A stretch of 64,000 nt of DNA from Parafrankia elaeagni (GTDB lineage Bacteria; Actinomycetota; Actinomycetes; Frankiales; Frankiaceae). A program made the position numbers and the translations under genes. The DNA lies in the NCBI RefSeq assembly GCF_000374165.1, contig NZ_KB893724.1:32321-96320 (forward strand), read 5' to 3'. Under the pieces are notes generated by a model. That model saw only the letters and a program-made list of their open reading frames with translations. It was not told where the DNA came from and searched no databases. Shown piece by piece: positions 26,555-37,284 of the stretch; within the stretch, counting starts at the first letter, position 1; every line of letters begins with the position of its first letter.

Positions 26555-27970
26555 GTGGACGACGTGGCTGTTATCACCCCCCGCTCCACCGACTTCCCAC
26601 GCTGGTACCAGGACGTGCTCGAGAAGGCCGAGCTCGCCGACAACGGGCCGGTCCGCGGCTCGATGGTCATCAGGCCGTACGGCTACGCGCTGTGGGAACG
26701 GATGCAGGCCGACGTCGACGCCCGGATCAAGGCCGCGGGCGCGGTGAACGCCTACTTCCCCCTGTTCATCCCGGAGAGCTACCTGCACCGGGAGGCCGAG
26801 CACGTCGAGGGGTTCAGCCCGGAGCTCGCCGTCGTCACCCACGGCGGCGGCAAGGAACTGGCCGAGCCGGTCGTGGTCCGCCCCACCAGTGAGACGGTCA
26901 TCGGCGAGTACATGGCCAAGTGGACGCAGAGCTACCGCGACCTGCCGCTGCTGCTGAACCAGTGGGCGAACGTCGTCCGCTGGGAGCTGCGCCCGCGGCT
27001 GTTCCTGCGGACCAGCGAGTTCCTCTGGCAGGAGGGCCACACCGCGCACGCCGATGAGGCCGACGCCGCCGCGTACGCCCGCCGGATCGCGCTGGAGGTC
27101 TACCGGGACTTCCTGACCTCGGTGCTCGCGCTGCCCGTCTTCGTCGGCGCCAAGACCCGCAAGGAGCGCTTCGCCGGCGCCACCAACACGATGACCTGCG
27201 AAGCGATGATGGGGGACGGCAAGGCCCTGCAGATGGCGACCAGCCACGAGCTCGGCCAGAACTTCGCCCGTGCCTTCGAGATCGACTTCCTCGGCGCCGA
27301 CGGCGGCCGCCACCTGGCGTGGACGACGTCCTGGGGCTGCTCGACCCGCATGGTCGGTGGGCTGATCATGGCCCACGGGGACGACAACGGCCTGCGGGTC
27401 CCGCCGACGCTGGCGCCGACCCAGGTGATCGTGCTGCCCGTCCGCGATGACGAGGCCGTGGTCGCGAAGGCCCGTGAGATCACCGAGGCGCTCACCGCGG
27501 CCGGCGTCCGGGTGCGTCTCGACGCCCGGCCGGGCCTGTCGTTCGGCCGCCGCGTCACCGACGCCGAGCTCAAGGGCATCCCCGTCCGGATCGAGATCGG
27601 GCCGCGCGACCTCGCCGCCGGAAACGTCACCGTGGCCCGGCGGGACACCGCGGAGAAGTTCCCCGCGCCGCTCGCCGAGGTCGTCGCGCGGGTGCCGGCG
27701 CTGCTCGACGAGGTGCAGGCCGATCTCCACGCCCAGGCGCTGGCCCACCGGGACGCCCGCACGGCGGATGTCACCTCGCTCGCCGAGGCGGTCGAGGCCG
27801 CCGCGACCGGCTTCGCCCGGCTGCCGTGGCGCCTGGTCGGCGAGGACGGCGAGGCGCGACTCGCCGAGGACTCGGTCACCGTCCGGTGCCTGCAGACGGC
27901 CGACGGCGAGCTGCCGGCCGCGGGCACTCCGGAGGACGATCTCGTCTGCCTGGTGGCTCGCTCCTACTGA
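26555..27970 (+). CDS. proS: Prolyl-tRNA synthetase, archaeal/eukaryotic (short) type
   Basis: 471 residues, class II synthetase. The length and the ITPRSTDFPRWYQDVLEKAE start identify the archaeal/eukaryotic-like group rather than the long bacterial form with an INS editing domain. Motif 2 is RWELRPRLFLRTSEFLWQEG; motif 3 is WTTSWGCSTRMVGGLIMAHG; the C-terminal anticodon-binding domain (VIVLPVRDDEAVVAKAREI ... RIEIGPRDLAAGNVTVARRD) and the ARSY-type Tyr terminus typical of this group are present. Two GTG starts (26555, 26564) are possible. A tRNA-Pro gene lies 4.4 kb downstream. Confidence 0.95.
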   Translation: MDDVAVITPRSTDFPRWYQDVLEKAELADNGPVRGSMVIRPYGYALWERMQADVDARIKAAGAVNAYFPLFIPESYLHREAEHVEGFSPELAVVTHGGGKELAEPVVVRPTSETVIGEYMAKWTQSYRDLPLLLNQWANVVRWELRPRLFLRTSEFLWQEGHTAHADEADAAAYARRIALEVYRDFLTSVLALPVFVGAKTRKERFAGATNTMTCEAMMGDGKALQMATSHELGQNFARAFEIDFLGADGGRHLAWTTSWGCSTRMVGGLIMAHGDDNGLRVPPTLAPTQVIVLPVRDDEAVVAKAREITEALTAAGVRVRLDARPGLSFGRRVTDAELKGIPVRIEIGPRDLAAGNVTVARRDTAEKFPAPLAEVVARVPALLDEVQADLHAQALAHRDARTADVTSLAEAVEAAATGFARLPWRLVGEDGEARLAEDSVTVRCLQTADGELPAAGTPEDDLVCLVARSY

Positions 27971-28583
27971 GCACCGTGGCGCCGGCCGGCCCGCCCTGCG
28001 GCGGAACCCGGCCGGCGCACCACGGCACGAGATGCTATACGCTCGGTCAACAGCATCGACGGCGCGCATCGGTGGTCTTTTTCGGCAGCCCGTAAAAGTC
28101 GGCCGTGCAGATCGTGGTACAGGTCCGCAATAGACCTCCGGTGCGATCTTCGAATGTCGGGTGAGAGCGGTGGCGGCTCACCTGCCTCCCCGACTCACCG
28201 CCCGGAATTGTGCCGGCCGGGGCCGCGAATCCGCAGCCGGAGAATGCGTGACGGATTCGTGCGCGGCCGGTTTCGGGTGGTGCGTCGCCGGCGACGGAGG
28301 GCGACTCCGGAGTTCGGATGCACCATCCCCGGCACGGACAGGGCACGGTCAGCCCGGGGCCCGCCCACGCTTCCGTGGGCCGGCTGCCCTGCAGGTGACG
28401 AGGTGACTGCCGGCCTCGGGACCCGGTGTCGTGCGCCGTGCCGTCGATCAGGCCGGTTGCTCCGGTCGCCGGCCGGCCTCTTGGTCCGGTCGCTGAGCAG
28501 TCTCTCGATCCGGTTGTTGGACCGGGTTGTCGGGCGGCTTGTTGATCCCAGCCGCGGGCGTGGGCCACCGCCAGAGCAATCGG
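27971..28583. other. Intergenic region, no gene recognised
   Basis: Open frames on both strands (for example 28047-28604 minus, 28154-28717 plus) are rich in Arg, Pro, Cys and His, with no domain or ribosome site. A CTTTTTCGG at 28076-28084 follows weakly paired sequence after proS but I cannot define a terminator. Confidence 0.5.
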
Positions 28584-28611
28584 TTGACTCCGAATTCGGC
28601 GCAAGTAGAAT
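28584..28611 (+). promoter_or_regulatory. Strong sigma70-like promoter with palindromic spacer, upstream of aldehyde dehydrogenase
   Basis: TTGACT (28584-28589), 16-bp spacer, TAGAAT (28606-28611). The spacer starts with a perfect 10-bp palindrome CCGAATTCGG (28590-28599), a possible operator. The dehydrogenase starts ~109 nt after the expected transcription start. Confidence 0.65.
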
Positions 28612-28624
28612 TACGACACGAATG

Positions 28625-28646
28625 CGACGTGACGGCGACGTGACGG
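28625..28646. repeat. 11-bp exact tandem repeat in the leader of the aldehyde dehydrogenase gene
   Basis: CGACGTGACGG is repeated exactly (28625-28635, 28636-28646), 7-14 nt downstream of the expected transcription start. Confidence 0.75.
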
Positions 28647-28726
28647 CACCGTCTCACCGTGGCTCCGGTCGGGTCGTCGACTCCGGGCGGGTCATCATGG
28701 ACTACCGACATCAATGAGGAGCGGCT

Positions 28727-30169
<1,443 letters not shown>

Positions 30170-30300
30170 TACGGCCCCGTCCGCCGGGTCCGCCTGGTGA
30201 CGGCTGGTTCGCCTGGTGCGGCCCGCCGGTGGCCGGACGGCTCCCTGACTCCGGGAGCTCGTCCGGCCACCGGCGGCCGGTCACGCCGGGCGGATCGCGG

Positions 30301-31131
30301 TCACGCCGGCCCCGCGCCGTCGCGGACGGCCGCGACCACACCGCCGTCGACCAGGACGTCGATCCCGGTGACGAACCGCGCCTGGGCCGACAGCAGGAAC
30401 GCGACCACGTCGGCGACGTCCGCCGACTCCCCACGCCGGCCCAGCGGCGTCCGGTCGACCAGCATCTGCATGCTGCCGTGTTGCTCCGCCTCCTGGCGGC
30501 CCTGTGGGGTGTCGATGACCCCCGGGGAGACCGAGCACACCCGGCCGCCGAGCGGGCCGACGCGCACCGCCTCCTGCCGGGCGAAGCGGTGCACCCCCCG
30601 CTTGGCCCAGGAGTAGGCCCAGCCCGGATCCTCCACCTGGGTGCCGAGCACATCGTGGAGCCGGTCGAGGAAGTCGTCCGCGAGCGGATCGGCCAGGACG
30701 GCGTCCGCCTCCGGATGCGGCTCGCTGAAGGCGAGCAGCGGCGCCATCGAGGCGAAGTACACCGACGCCGTGCCGGCGACGGTGAGCGGGCGCAGTGCCC
30801 GCGCCAGCAGCGCCGTGCCGATCAGGTCAACCTGGAAGATCCGGCGCCAGTCGGCCATCGTCGGGGAGATCCCCGCGGCGTGCGCGACGGCGCGGAGCTC
30901 CCCGAGCTCACCGACCCGCTTCGCCAGCCGGTCGATCCCCTCCGCATCGGTGACGTCGAGGACGAAGCCCTCGACGCGCGCCGGGGTGCGGCCGCCGAGC
31001 TCGTCGGCCACCGCACCGACCGATTCGTCCCGGTCCACCAGCAGCAGGACGTCGACCATCTCCGCCAGCCGTTCGGCGCAGACGAACCCCATCCCCCGCC
31101 CGGCGCCGGTCGCGATGCCCACGGTCGTCAC
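30301..31131 (-). CDS. Short-chain dehydrogenase/reductase
   Basis: 276 residues. Classical SDR: cofactor loop TGAGRGMG (8-15), acidic D33 after beta2 favouring NAD, S128, Y173 and K177 (YSWAK) as catalytic triad, and LVDGG near the C-terminus. The usual NNAG is replaced by AHAAG. A ~30-residue stretch between S128 and Y173 is longer than average, as in SDRs acting on cyclic alcohols. Its GTG overlaps the stop of the upstream alcohol dehydrogenase by 4 nt, so the two are co-translated. Confidence 0.88.
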   Translation of the reverse strand: MTTVGIATGAGRGMGFVCAERLAEMVDVLLLVDRDESVGAVADELGGRTPARVEGFVLDVTDAEGIDRLAKRVGELGELRAVAHAAGISPTMADWRRIFQVDLIGTALLARALRPLTVAGTASVYFASMAPLLAFSEPHPEADAVLADPLADDFLDRLHDVLGTQVEDPGWAYSWAKRGVHRFARQEAVRVGPLGGRVCSVSPGVIDTPQGRQEAEQHGSMQMLVDRTPLGRRGESADVADVVAFLLSAQARFVTGIDVLVDGGVVAAVRDGAGPA

Positions 31132-32063
31132 GGCTCCACCACCACCCGCAGCGCGCCGGCCGCACGGTCGGCCGCGACTCGGAAGGCCTCCGCGGCGTCC
31201 TCAAGGGGAAAGCGGTGCGTGATCAAAGTCCGGGCAATCTCCGGCTCGGCGGCCAGCATCGCGGCGGCACTCTCCATCTCACGCCTGTCGTCATGGACTC
31301 CGTAGCCCATGGAGGGGATAAGTCGTGCCTCCCGGTGGAACAGCGTCCCCCAGTCGACCTCCACCCGGCCCAGCCGGACACCGATGCAGACCACGGTGCC
31401 GCCCGGCGCCACCAGGCTGATCGCGCGGTCCAGCCCGCTCTCTGATCCGGCGGCCTCGACCACCACGTCGTACAGCCCCGTCGGGCCGACGGTGGCGCCC
31501 AGCCGCTCGGCGGCTTCGGCCTGGTGGGGATGGCGAGCCTCCACAGCCACCTCCGGCGCGCCCTGGGCACGCGCTCCGGCCGCCGCCATCAGGCCCAGCG
31601 CGCCGGTGCCGACCACGGCGACCCGGGTGGCCGGGCCGGTCCCGGCGATCCGGACGGCGTGCCAGGCGACCGAGGCCGGCTCGACCAGCGCGGCGTCACG
31701 GACATCGAGCCCCTCGGGGAGCGCCACGAGGTGCTCGGCAGGCACCCGGAACTGCTCGGCCATGCCGCCGTCCGCCGTCGAGCCCAGGGCCCGCTGGCGG
31801 TGGACCGAGCAGAGGTTGTACCGGCCGGACCGGCACAGCTCGCACTCCATACAGCCCATGATCGCCTCGACGACGACGGCGGTGCCGTCGGCGCGGACGC
31901 CGGCCAGCTCATGGCCGACGACCCGCTCGCAGCCGAGGCGGATGTACAGCAGGTCCGAGCTGCAGATGCTCGCCGAGCTGATGGTGAGTAACTCCCCGGT
32001 GCCGGGCGGTTCGTCGACGTCGACGACGCCCACGGCCCCGGCCCTGGAACGCACAGCCTTCAC
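31128..32063 (-). CDS. Zinc-dependent medium-chain alcohol dehydrogenase
   Basis: 311 residues, somewhat short for the family. Catalytic zinc ligands C34 and H51-E52 (GHE), structural zinc Cys at 71, 74, 77 and 85, and the Rossmann motif [12 protein letters not shown] are visible. Oxidises an alcohol or polyol with NAD(P). ATG start has GAGGGAG 6 nt upstream. First gene of a two-gene operon with the SDR, in opposite orientation to the aldehyde dehydrogenase. Confidence 0.88.
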   Translation of the reverse strand: MKAVRSRAGAVGVVDVDEPPGTGELLTISSASICSSDLLYIRLGCERVVGHELAGVRADGTAVVVEAIMGCMECELCRSGRYNLCSVHRQRALGSTADGGMAEQFRVPAEHLVALPEGLDVRDAALVEPASVAWHAVRIAGTGPATRVAVVGTGALGLMAAAGARAQGAPEVAVEARHPHQAEAAERLGATVGPTGLYDVVVEAAGSESGLDRAISLVAPGGTVVCIGVRLGRVEVDWGTLFHREARLIPSMGYGVHDDRREMESAAAMLAAEPEIARTLITHRFPLEDAAEAFRVAADRAAGALRVVVEP

Positions 32064-32339
32064 GAAAACTCCCTCGCGGTGGTACGAAGCCCGGCGACGC
32101 GACTGCCCTGCGGTTACCCGGAGGGCAGAACGCAGTTCCTGTTATTGAGAAGGTTCTTCCGCCGGACGGGAATCGTAACCCGCTTCGCCTGCCATGGGAT
32201 ACCCGCGCGGCGGGCCGTCATCGGCGGGTCGACCGCCCGAAACCGGACCCGGCTCCGGGTGCGGGTGCGGGCGCGGGCGCCACGGGCGAACGACGAGGCG
32301 CTCCGGCCGGCAGCCGCCGCCCAGCGCTCATCACCGGGC
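32064..32339. other. Upstream region of the alcohol dehydrogenase operon
   Basis: No gene. A 7-bp hairpin (32102-32108 with 32121-32127, loop 12) lies 39-64 nt before the dehydrogenase start and would fall in its leader. The region also receives the tRNA terminator from the right. Confidence 0.45.
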
Positions 32340-32379
32340 AAAAAAACAGGGGCATGACCCAGAAATGGATCATGCCCCT
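32340..32379 (-). terminator. Intrinsic terminator of the tRNA-Pro gene
   Basis: Perfect 10-bp stem (32348-32357 with 32370-32379), 12-nt loop, followed on the minus strand by a run of seven T (32340-32346). One of the few canonical rho-independent terminators in this GC-rich window. Confidence 0.92.
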
Positions 32380-32383
32380 GCGT

Positions 32384-32460
<77 letters not shown>

Positions 32461-32555
32461 CGACCGTGGCTCAGTGTACTAGAAAGCCCGGAGCATGGGA
32501 CGAGACGGGCCCCCCGAAACCGAACGCCGGCGCCACGACCCCACCGCGCCGGCGG

Positions 32556-33521
32556 TCACTGCGGGCCGGACAGGGCGAGCAACGTCGCCTCCGGGCGGCA
32601 GTTGAGCCGGAACGGCGCGAACGGCGAGGTCCCGAGCCCGGCGGAGACGTGAAGCCAGGAACGGCGTCCCGCGGCCTCGTGCCGGGACAGGCCCCAGGCC
32701 CGCCCGCGGTCGATGCCGCAGTTCGTGACCAGCGCTCCGACCCCCGGCAGCCGGATCTGCCCGCCGTGCGTGTGCCCGGAGAGGATCAGGCCCACCCCGT
32801 CGGCGGTGAAGGCGTCGAGGACGCGCGGCTCGGGGGTGTGGGTCAGGCCTAGCGCCAGCTCGGTGCCGGGCTCCGGCGGGCCTGCCACCAGCGCGGTCCG
32901 GTCACGGCGCAGCCGGGCGTCGTCGACGCCGCGCAGGTCGATCCCGCGCCCCCCGATCTCCAGGCGCGCCCGGATGTTCGTCAGTTCCCGCCACCCGCTC
33001 GCCGCGGCCAGCTCGCGGGCGAACCCGGGCCAGTCGAGCGGCGTGCCGCGGCGCGTGGGCTGGTTGTTCCGCTTCAGGTAGTGGTGCGGACTGCGCAGTG
33101 TGGGTGCGTAGTAGTCGTTGTTGCCCGGGACGAAGAGGCCGGGGAAGGCGAAGAGGGGCTCGAGGGCGGCGAGCAACGGCTGCCGGGCCCGCGGGTCGGA
33201 AAGGACGTCCCCGGTGAGCACGACGAGGTCGGGGACGAGCCGGGCCAGATCCGACAGCCAGGCGAACTTGCCGTGCTGGTTCGGGGTGACGTGCAGGTCC
33301 GAGAGGTGCAGCACGCGCAGGGGCACGCTTCCGGGCGCCAGCACGGGCACCTCGCGCCGACGCAGGGTGTAGGCCGTGCGCTCGTGGACGCCCCCGTAGA
33401 GCGCGGTCCCCACCCCCGCGGCGACCAGCCCCGTCGCCGCCCGCACCGCCACCGCGCGCCGCCGCACCGGCGGGCGGCGCTGAACGTGAACGGGTGCACG
33501 GGTTCCACGTCTCGATCGCAT
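32556..33521 (-). CDS. Membrane-anchored metallophosphoesterase
   Basis: 321 residues from ATG 33519-33521; the frame runs 24 codons further but without similarity. A basic N-terminus and one hydrophobic segment (AVRAATGLVAAGVGTALYGG) are followed by a calcineurin-type phosphoesterase with all metal-site blocks: HLSDLHV (D75, H77), LTGDVL, GNND and SGHTHGGQIRLP. Probably acts at the membrane; family members cleave diverse phosphoesters and the substrate is unknown. Divergent from the YqeY-like gene, an arrangement next to ponA seen in other actinobacteria. Confidence 0.9.
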   Translation of the reverse strand: MRSRRGTRAPVHVQRRPPVRRRAVAVRAATGLVAAGVGTALYGGVHERTAYTLRRREVPVLAPGSVPLRVLHLSDLHVTPNQHGKFAWLSDLARLVPDLVVLTGDVLSDPRARQPLLAALEPLFAFPGLFVPGNNDYYAPTLRSPHHYLKRNNQPTRRGTPLDWPGFARELAAASGWRELTNIRARLEIGGRGIDLRGVDDARLRRDRTALVAGPPEPGTELALGLTHTPEPRVLDAFTADGVGLILSGHTHGGQIRLPGVGALVTNCGIDRGRAWGLSRHEAAGRRSWLHVSAGLGTSPFAPFRLNCRPEATLLALSGPQ

Positions 33522-33578
33522 CACTCCAGTCTCACCCAGCCGTGCGACACCGCCGTCTCCCGCCCCGGAACGCTCCCC

Positions 33579-33664
33579 CGTGTCTCCCGCCAACCCGGTG
33601 TCTCCCGGTGTCTCCCGCTGTCCCCCGCCGGCCCCCGCCGGCCCGGTGTCTCCCGCCGGCCCGG
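33579..33664. repeat. GGTGTCTCCCG-type repeats in a divergent promoter region
   Basis: Several imperfect copies of a (G/C)GTGTCTCCCG unit, with CCCCCGCCGGC interspersed, fill the space between the phosphoesterase and YqeY-like starts. No clear promoter elements noticed. Confidence 0.55.
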
Positions 33665-33742
33665 GCCGCCGCCCGCCACTCCCCGCGTGGGCGGCGGAAA
33701 TGGCGTGGCCCCCCGTCCGGACGGGCCGTAGGCTCGATCACC

Positions 33743-34204
33743 ATGAGCACACTCAAGGAGCGGCTGCGCAGCGATCTCACCAGCGCCCTGCGCGCACGTG
33801 ACGAGCTGCGGCTGTCCACGCTGCGCCTTGCCGTCGCCGCGGTGAAGGACGCCGAGGTCGCCGGAGACGCGGCCCGCGAGCTCGACGACGCGGAGGTCGA
33901 GAAGATCCTGGCCCGGGAGGTCCGCAAGCGCCGGGAGGCGGCCGAGGCGTTCGCCGGGGCCGGGCGCGCCGAGCAGGCGAGCCGGGAGCACGCCGAGGGC
34001 GACGTGCTCGCCGGCTATCTGCCGAGTCAGCTCGGTGACGAGGAGCTCGCCGCCATCGTCGACAGCGTGCTCGCCGAGCTCGGCCTCTCCGGCCCGAAGG
34101 CCATGGGGCCGGTGATGAAGGCGACCCAGGCACGGGTCGCCGGGCGGGCGGACGGCCGCCGGGTGTCCGACCTCGTCCGCGCCCGCCTCACCAGCGGCGG
34201 CTGA
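33743..34204 (+). CDS. GatB/YqeY family protein
   Basis: 153 residues from ATG 33743. LKERLRSDLTSALRARDELR, the AREVRKRREAAEAF helix and YLPSQLGDEEL followed by GPVMKATQARVAGRADGRRV are the YqeY pattern. Such proteins resemble the tail domain of the GatB amidotransferase subunit that contacts tRNA; their own role is not established. Convergent with the penicillin-binding protein gene (24 nt between stops), as in many actinobacteria. Confidence 0.92.
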   Translation: MSTLKERLRSDLTSALRARDELRLSTLRLAVAAVKDAEVAGDAARELDDAEVEKILAREVRKRREAAEAFAGAGRAEQASREHAEGDVLAGYLPSQLGDEELAAIVDSVLAELGLSGPKAMGPVMKATQARVAGRADGRRVSDLVRARLTSGG

Positions 34205-34228
34205 ATCCGCCAGCGGCGCAACCGCGGA

Positions 34229-36748
34229 TCAGCCGTTGAGCTGGTCCCGCAGGTCCGGCGGCCGGCCCGGCCGCAGGCGGTCGTTCACCGCGGGCGGCCA
34301 GACGGGCTGACCGGGGCGCGGGGCGATCCCGTTGGGCAGCAGCGTCGCCCCGGTGAGGCCGCCGGACACCTGCAGGACGATCTCGGTGTCCACCGAGACC
34401 TCCCCCGGGCCGGGCGCCATGCCCACGACGGTGCCGGGCGGCGCGATGTGCGGCACGATCTCGGACCTGACCCGGAAGCCCTGCGCGCGCAGCGCGGCCT
34501 CGGCCGCCTGCTGGGCCTGGCCGCGGACGTCCGGCAGCGGCTTCTTCGGCACCACCGGCTGCGTGTTGTCCGGCGCGGGCAGCGGCGCGACGGGCAGCTG
34601 GAGGCCGTCGATCGTGCGGGTCATGGTGCGGGCCCAGATCTGGGCGGGGAAGCCACCACCGAAGACCTGGCGGCTGCCCAGGACGTTTCGCAGCTGATGG
34701 GTCGTCGGCCCGCGCGGGTCGGCCAGCGTCACGGCGGTCGCGAGCTGCGGGATGAAGCCGGCGAACGACGCCGTGCTGAATCCTTCCGCGGTTCCGGTCT
34801 TACCTGCCGCCGGACGTCCGATCCGGGCGTTGCCCGAGGCTGTTCCGTGGTTGATGACCCCCTGCAGAACCGCGGCGACGCTGTCGGCGATGCCCGGGTC
34901 GAGAACCTGCTCGCAGGGCTTTCCGGCGTTGAACGCCAGCGGCCGGTCCGCGGATCCGACGCGCTGCGTGATCGACTGGACCACCCGCGGGTCACACCGG
35001 TTCCCGCGCGCGGCCAGGGTGGCATAGGCGGTCGCGAGGTCGAGAGTGCTGATCTCGTTGGAGCCGAGAATCGCCGACCCGTCGACAGCGCTGATGCCGT
35101 TCACACCCTCGCATTCGGGGTCGTTCTCACCGGCGGGCCGGATGCGGCAGGAGCTGACGCCGAGCCGGCGGGCCATCTCGGCGGTCTTCATGACACCGAG
35201 CCGTTCGGCGAGCTGGATGTAGTAGGTGTTGACCGAGCTCCAGGTGGCCGTGGTGAGCGAGTAGAAGCCGTCCTCGCTCGGGTCCGCGTTGCTGTAGCAG
35301 TTCTTCCCGCCCGGATCCGGATTGGGGAACTTGCCCGACCGGTAGCAGAGGGGTGAGTCGAAGGTGGTCGACAGCGGGATGTTGTTCTCCAGTGCGGCCG
35401 CCAGTGTGAAGACCTTGAAGGTGGAGCCAGGTGAGAACGAGTCGGTGTCGACCGGGTAGATCTCCTTCGTGTGCACGAAGTCGCTGGTGAGCGCTGGCGC
35501 GAGATTGTCCGCCGGTGTCCCGTACTCCCGGTTGACGGCGAGCGCGAGCACGTTGCCGGTGCCCGGCTGCACCATCGCGACCCCGGCGGCGACCCGGTCC
35601 CCGATCGGGATCACCTCCGACGCGGAGGTCTGTGCCGCCGCCTGCGCGACCGGATCGAGGGTGGTCCGGATCGTCAGCCCGCCCTCGAACAGCAGGCGGC
35701 GGGCGTCCTCGGACGTCGCCGCGAACGTCCGGTCGGCGAGCAGGAGCTGCCGGACGTAGGAGCAGAAGAACGGCGCGGACGAGTCCCCGCAGGCGTCGGC
35801 CGAGCGGGCCGGCCGGTCCAGGACGACCTCCTCACCACGGGCGGCCTGCCAGACACCGGTCTCGACGTGTCCCAGTTCGTGCATCCGGCCGAGAACGGTG
35901 TTGCGGCGTTCGCGGGCGGCCTGCGGGTGCAGGACCGGGTTGTAGGCGGTGGGGTTCTTCACCAGACCGGCGAGCAGCGCCGACTGGGTGAGCGTGAGCT
36001 TGCTGACGTCGATGTTGAAGTAGTGGTGCGAGGCCGCCTGGATGCCATACGCGCCGTCGCCGAAGTAGGCGATGTTGAGGTATCGCTCGAGGATCTCGTC
36101 CTTGCTCAGGTGGTCTTCCAGGTAGAGCGCGTAGCGGGCCTCGCGGAGCTTGCGGTCGACCGTCTGCTCGGTCGCCTGCTCCTTCTCCTCCGCCGTCCGG
36201 GCCTGGGCCAGCAGGACGTTCTTCACATACTGCTGGGTCAGCGTCGAACCGCCCTGCGTGACCTCGCCGGACTCCTGGTTCGCCAGGTAGGCACGGATCA
36301 TTCCGCGGTAGTCGACGCCGGTGTGGTCGTAGAAGCGGGCGTCCTCGATGTCGATTATCGCCTGGCGCATGTACTGGGGAACCTGGGCGAGCGCGACGAG
36401 CTCGCGGTCCTGTTCGCCGCGGAGCACCGCGATCTCGTTTCCGGCGGCGTCCAGAATGCGCGACGGCTGCGCCAGCGGAGGTACCGTCAGATTCGCCGGC
36501 AAGGACAGGAAATGGTTCGCACTGCTCTTCGCGGTGACGCCGGCCAGCCCGATGACGGGCAGCGCCAGCATGCTGACCAGAACGCCCGCGGCGACGCTGG
36601 CGGCAAGCACACCGAGAAGTCGCTTCGGGGTGGCGCGGCGCCAACCCGCCGACGATGGCCTGGTTCCGCCCACGGGGGCCGCCCTGTCCGGGGCCGGACG
36701 GCCGTCAGGGCCCCGCCGCGTCACCGCATCCGTGCCTGGGAGCTTCAC
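34229..36748 (-). CDS. Class A penicillin-binding protein with PASTA domain (PonA2-like)
   Basis: 839 residues from GTG 36746-36748 (GAGGAG 5-6 nt upstream). Cytoplasmic basic tail, one membrane anchor (LLGVLAASVAAGVLVSMLAL), GT51 glycosyltransferase (EDARFYDHTGVDYRGM, GGSTLTQQYVKN) and transpeptidase with S442 in STFK, SSVN and KTGTA motifs intact, then a PASTA domain (LPDVRGQAQQAAEAALRAQG) and a Pro-rich end. Makes and cross-links peptidoglycan at the outer face of the membrane; PASTA domains bind muropeptides or beta-lactams. Divergent from whiB4-like, the same pairing as ponA2/whiB4 in mycobacteria. Confidence 0.95.
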   Translation of the reverse strand: MKLPGTDAVTRRGPDGRPAPDRAAPVGGTRPSSAGWRRATPKRLLGVLAASVAAGVLVSMLALPVIGLAGVTAKSSANHFLSLPANLTVPPLAQPSRILDAAGNEIAVLRGEQDRELVALAQVPQYMRQAIIDIEDARFYDHTGVDYRGMIRAYLANQESGEVTQGGSTLTQQYVKNVLLAQARTAEEKEQATEQTVDRKLREARYALYLEDHLSKDEILERYLNIAYFGDGAYGIQAASHHYFNIDVSKLTLTQSALLAGLVKNPTAYNPVLHPQAARERRNTVLGRMHELGHVETGVWQAARGEEVVLDRPARSADACGDSSAPFFCSYVRQLLLADRTFAATSEDARRLLFEGGLTIRTTLDPVAQAAAQTSASEVIPIGDRVAAGVAMVQPGTGNVLALAVNREYGTPADNLAPALTSDFVHTKEIYPVDTDSFSPGSTFKVFTLAAALENNIPLSTTFDSPLCYRSGKFPNPDPGGKNCYSNADPSEDGFYSLTTATWSSVNTYYIQLAERLGVMKTAEMARRLGVSSCRIRPAGENDPECEGVNGISAVDGSAILGSNEISTLDLATAYATLAARGNRCDPRVVQSITQRVGSADRPLAFNAGKPCEQVLDPGIADSVAAVLQGVINHGTASGNARIGRPAAGKTGTAEGFSTASFAGFIPQLATAVTLADPRGPTTHQLRNVLGSRQVFGGGFPAQIWARTMTRTIDGLQLPVAPLPAPDNTQPVVPKKPLPDVRGQAQQAAEAALRAQGFRVRSEIVPHIAPPGTVVGMAPGPGEVSVDTEIVLQVSGGLTGATLLPNGIAPRPGQPVWPPAVNDRLRPGRPPDLRDQLNG

Positions 36749-37284
36749 GGGCACTCCTCGCGTACGCCGCGGGGCGCCGCAACCGCGCCCGTCCGATATG
36801 TCGGGGCCGGCCACTCTGGCAGCTGCCAGGTCTCAACGCGGGCCCACCTGCCCGGAACCGACGCCCGACCGATGGTTCGGCCTGGTATGAACACTGAGCC
36901 CGGGACCCTCCGCTCGAGTCCACCGCCGCCGTCGACGATGTCGGCTTTCGGCGGGCACCCGCACCGCCCGTGGCCGAGGCGTTGATCCAGTACTGCGTTG
37001 ATCCACACCCTGTGATCCAACAGATGACTTGGCTGATGCGCCACTTCATCGAACTAAGACTACGACGCCACAGCAGAGTCACGGTCGCGTCACCGAGGCG
37101 ACACATGGCTGTCACAGACCGCACTACTGCGGCGATCGGGATCAATGGCCCGGACTAGTCATTTGGACAACCACCCGTGTGGGGTCTGTGCCGTGGCCAC
37201 GCCACTCCGTACGGTTTCGGTTCAACGCCACGTCACCACCCGCACGGGCCCCCTGACCCGGACTCGAGAAGAAAGGCAGGTGGC
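36749..37284. other. Divergent regulatory region between PBP and whiB4-like genes
   Basis: 536 nt without a credible gene. It holds TTGATCCA-type repeats at 36980-37019 and an AT-richer patch at ~37015-37150 where promoters would be expected. Confidence 0.5.
36980..37019. promoter_or_regulatory. Direct repeats CGTTGATCCA in the PBP/whiB4 divergent region
   Basis: CGTTGATCCA occurs at 36980-36989 and 36996-37005 (16-nt period), with TGATCCA again at 37013-37019. Spacing near one and a half helical turns and location between divergent genes suggest an operator. Confidence 0.45.

Noticed and set aside
28047-28604. 185-codon minus-strand frame after proS
   Set aside because: Rich in Arg, Cys, Thr and Gly without domain pattern; equally open frames on the other strand.
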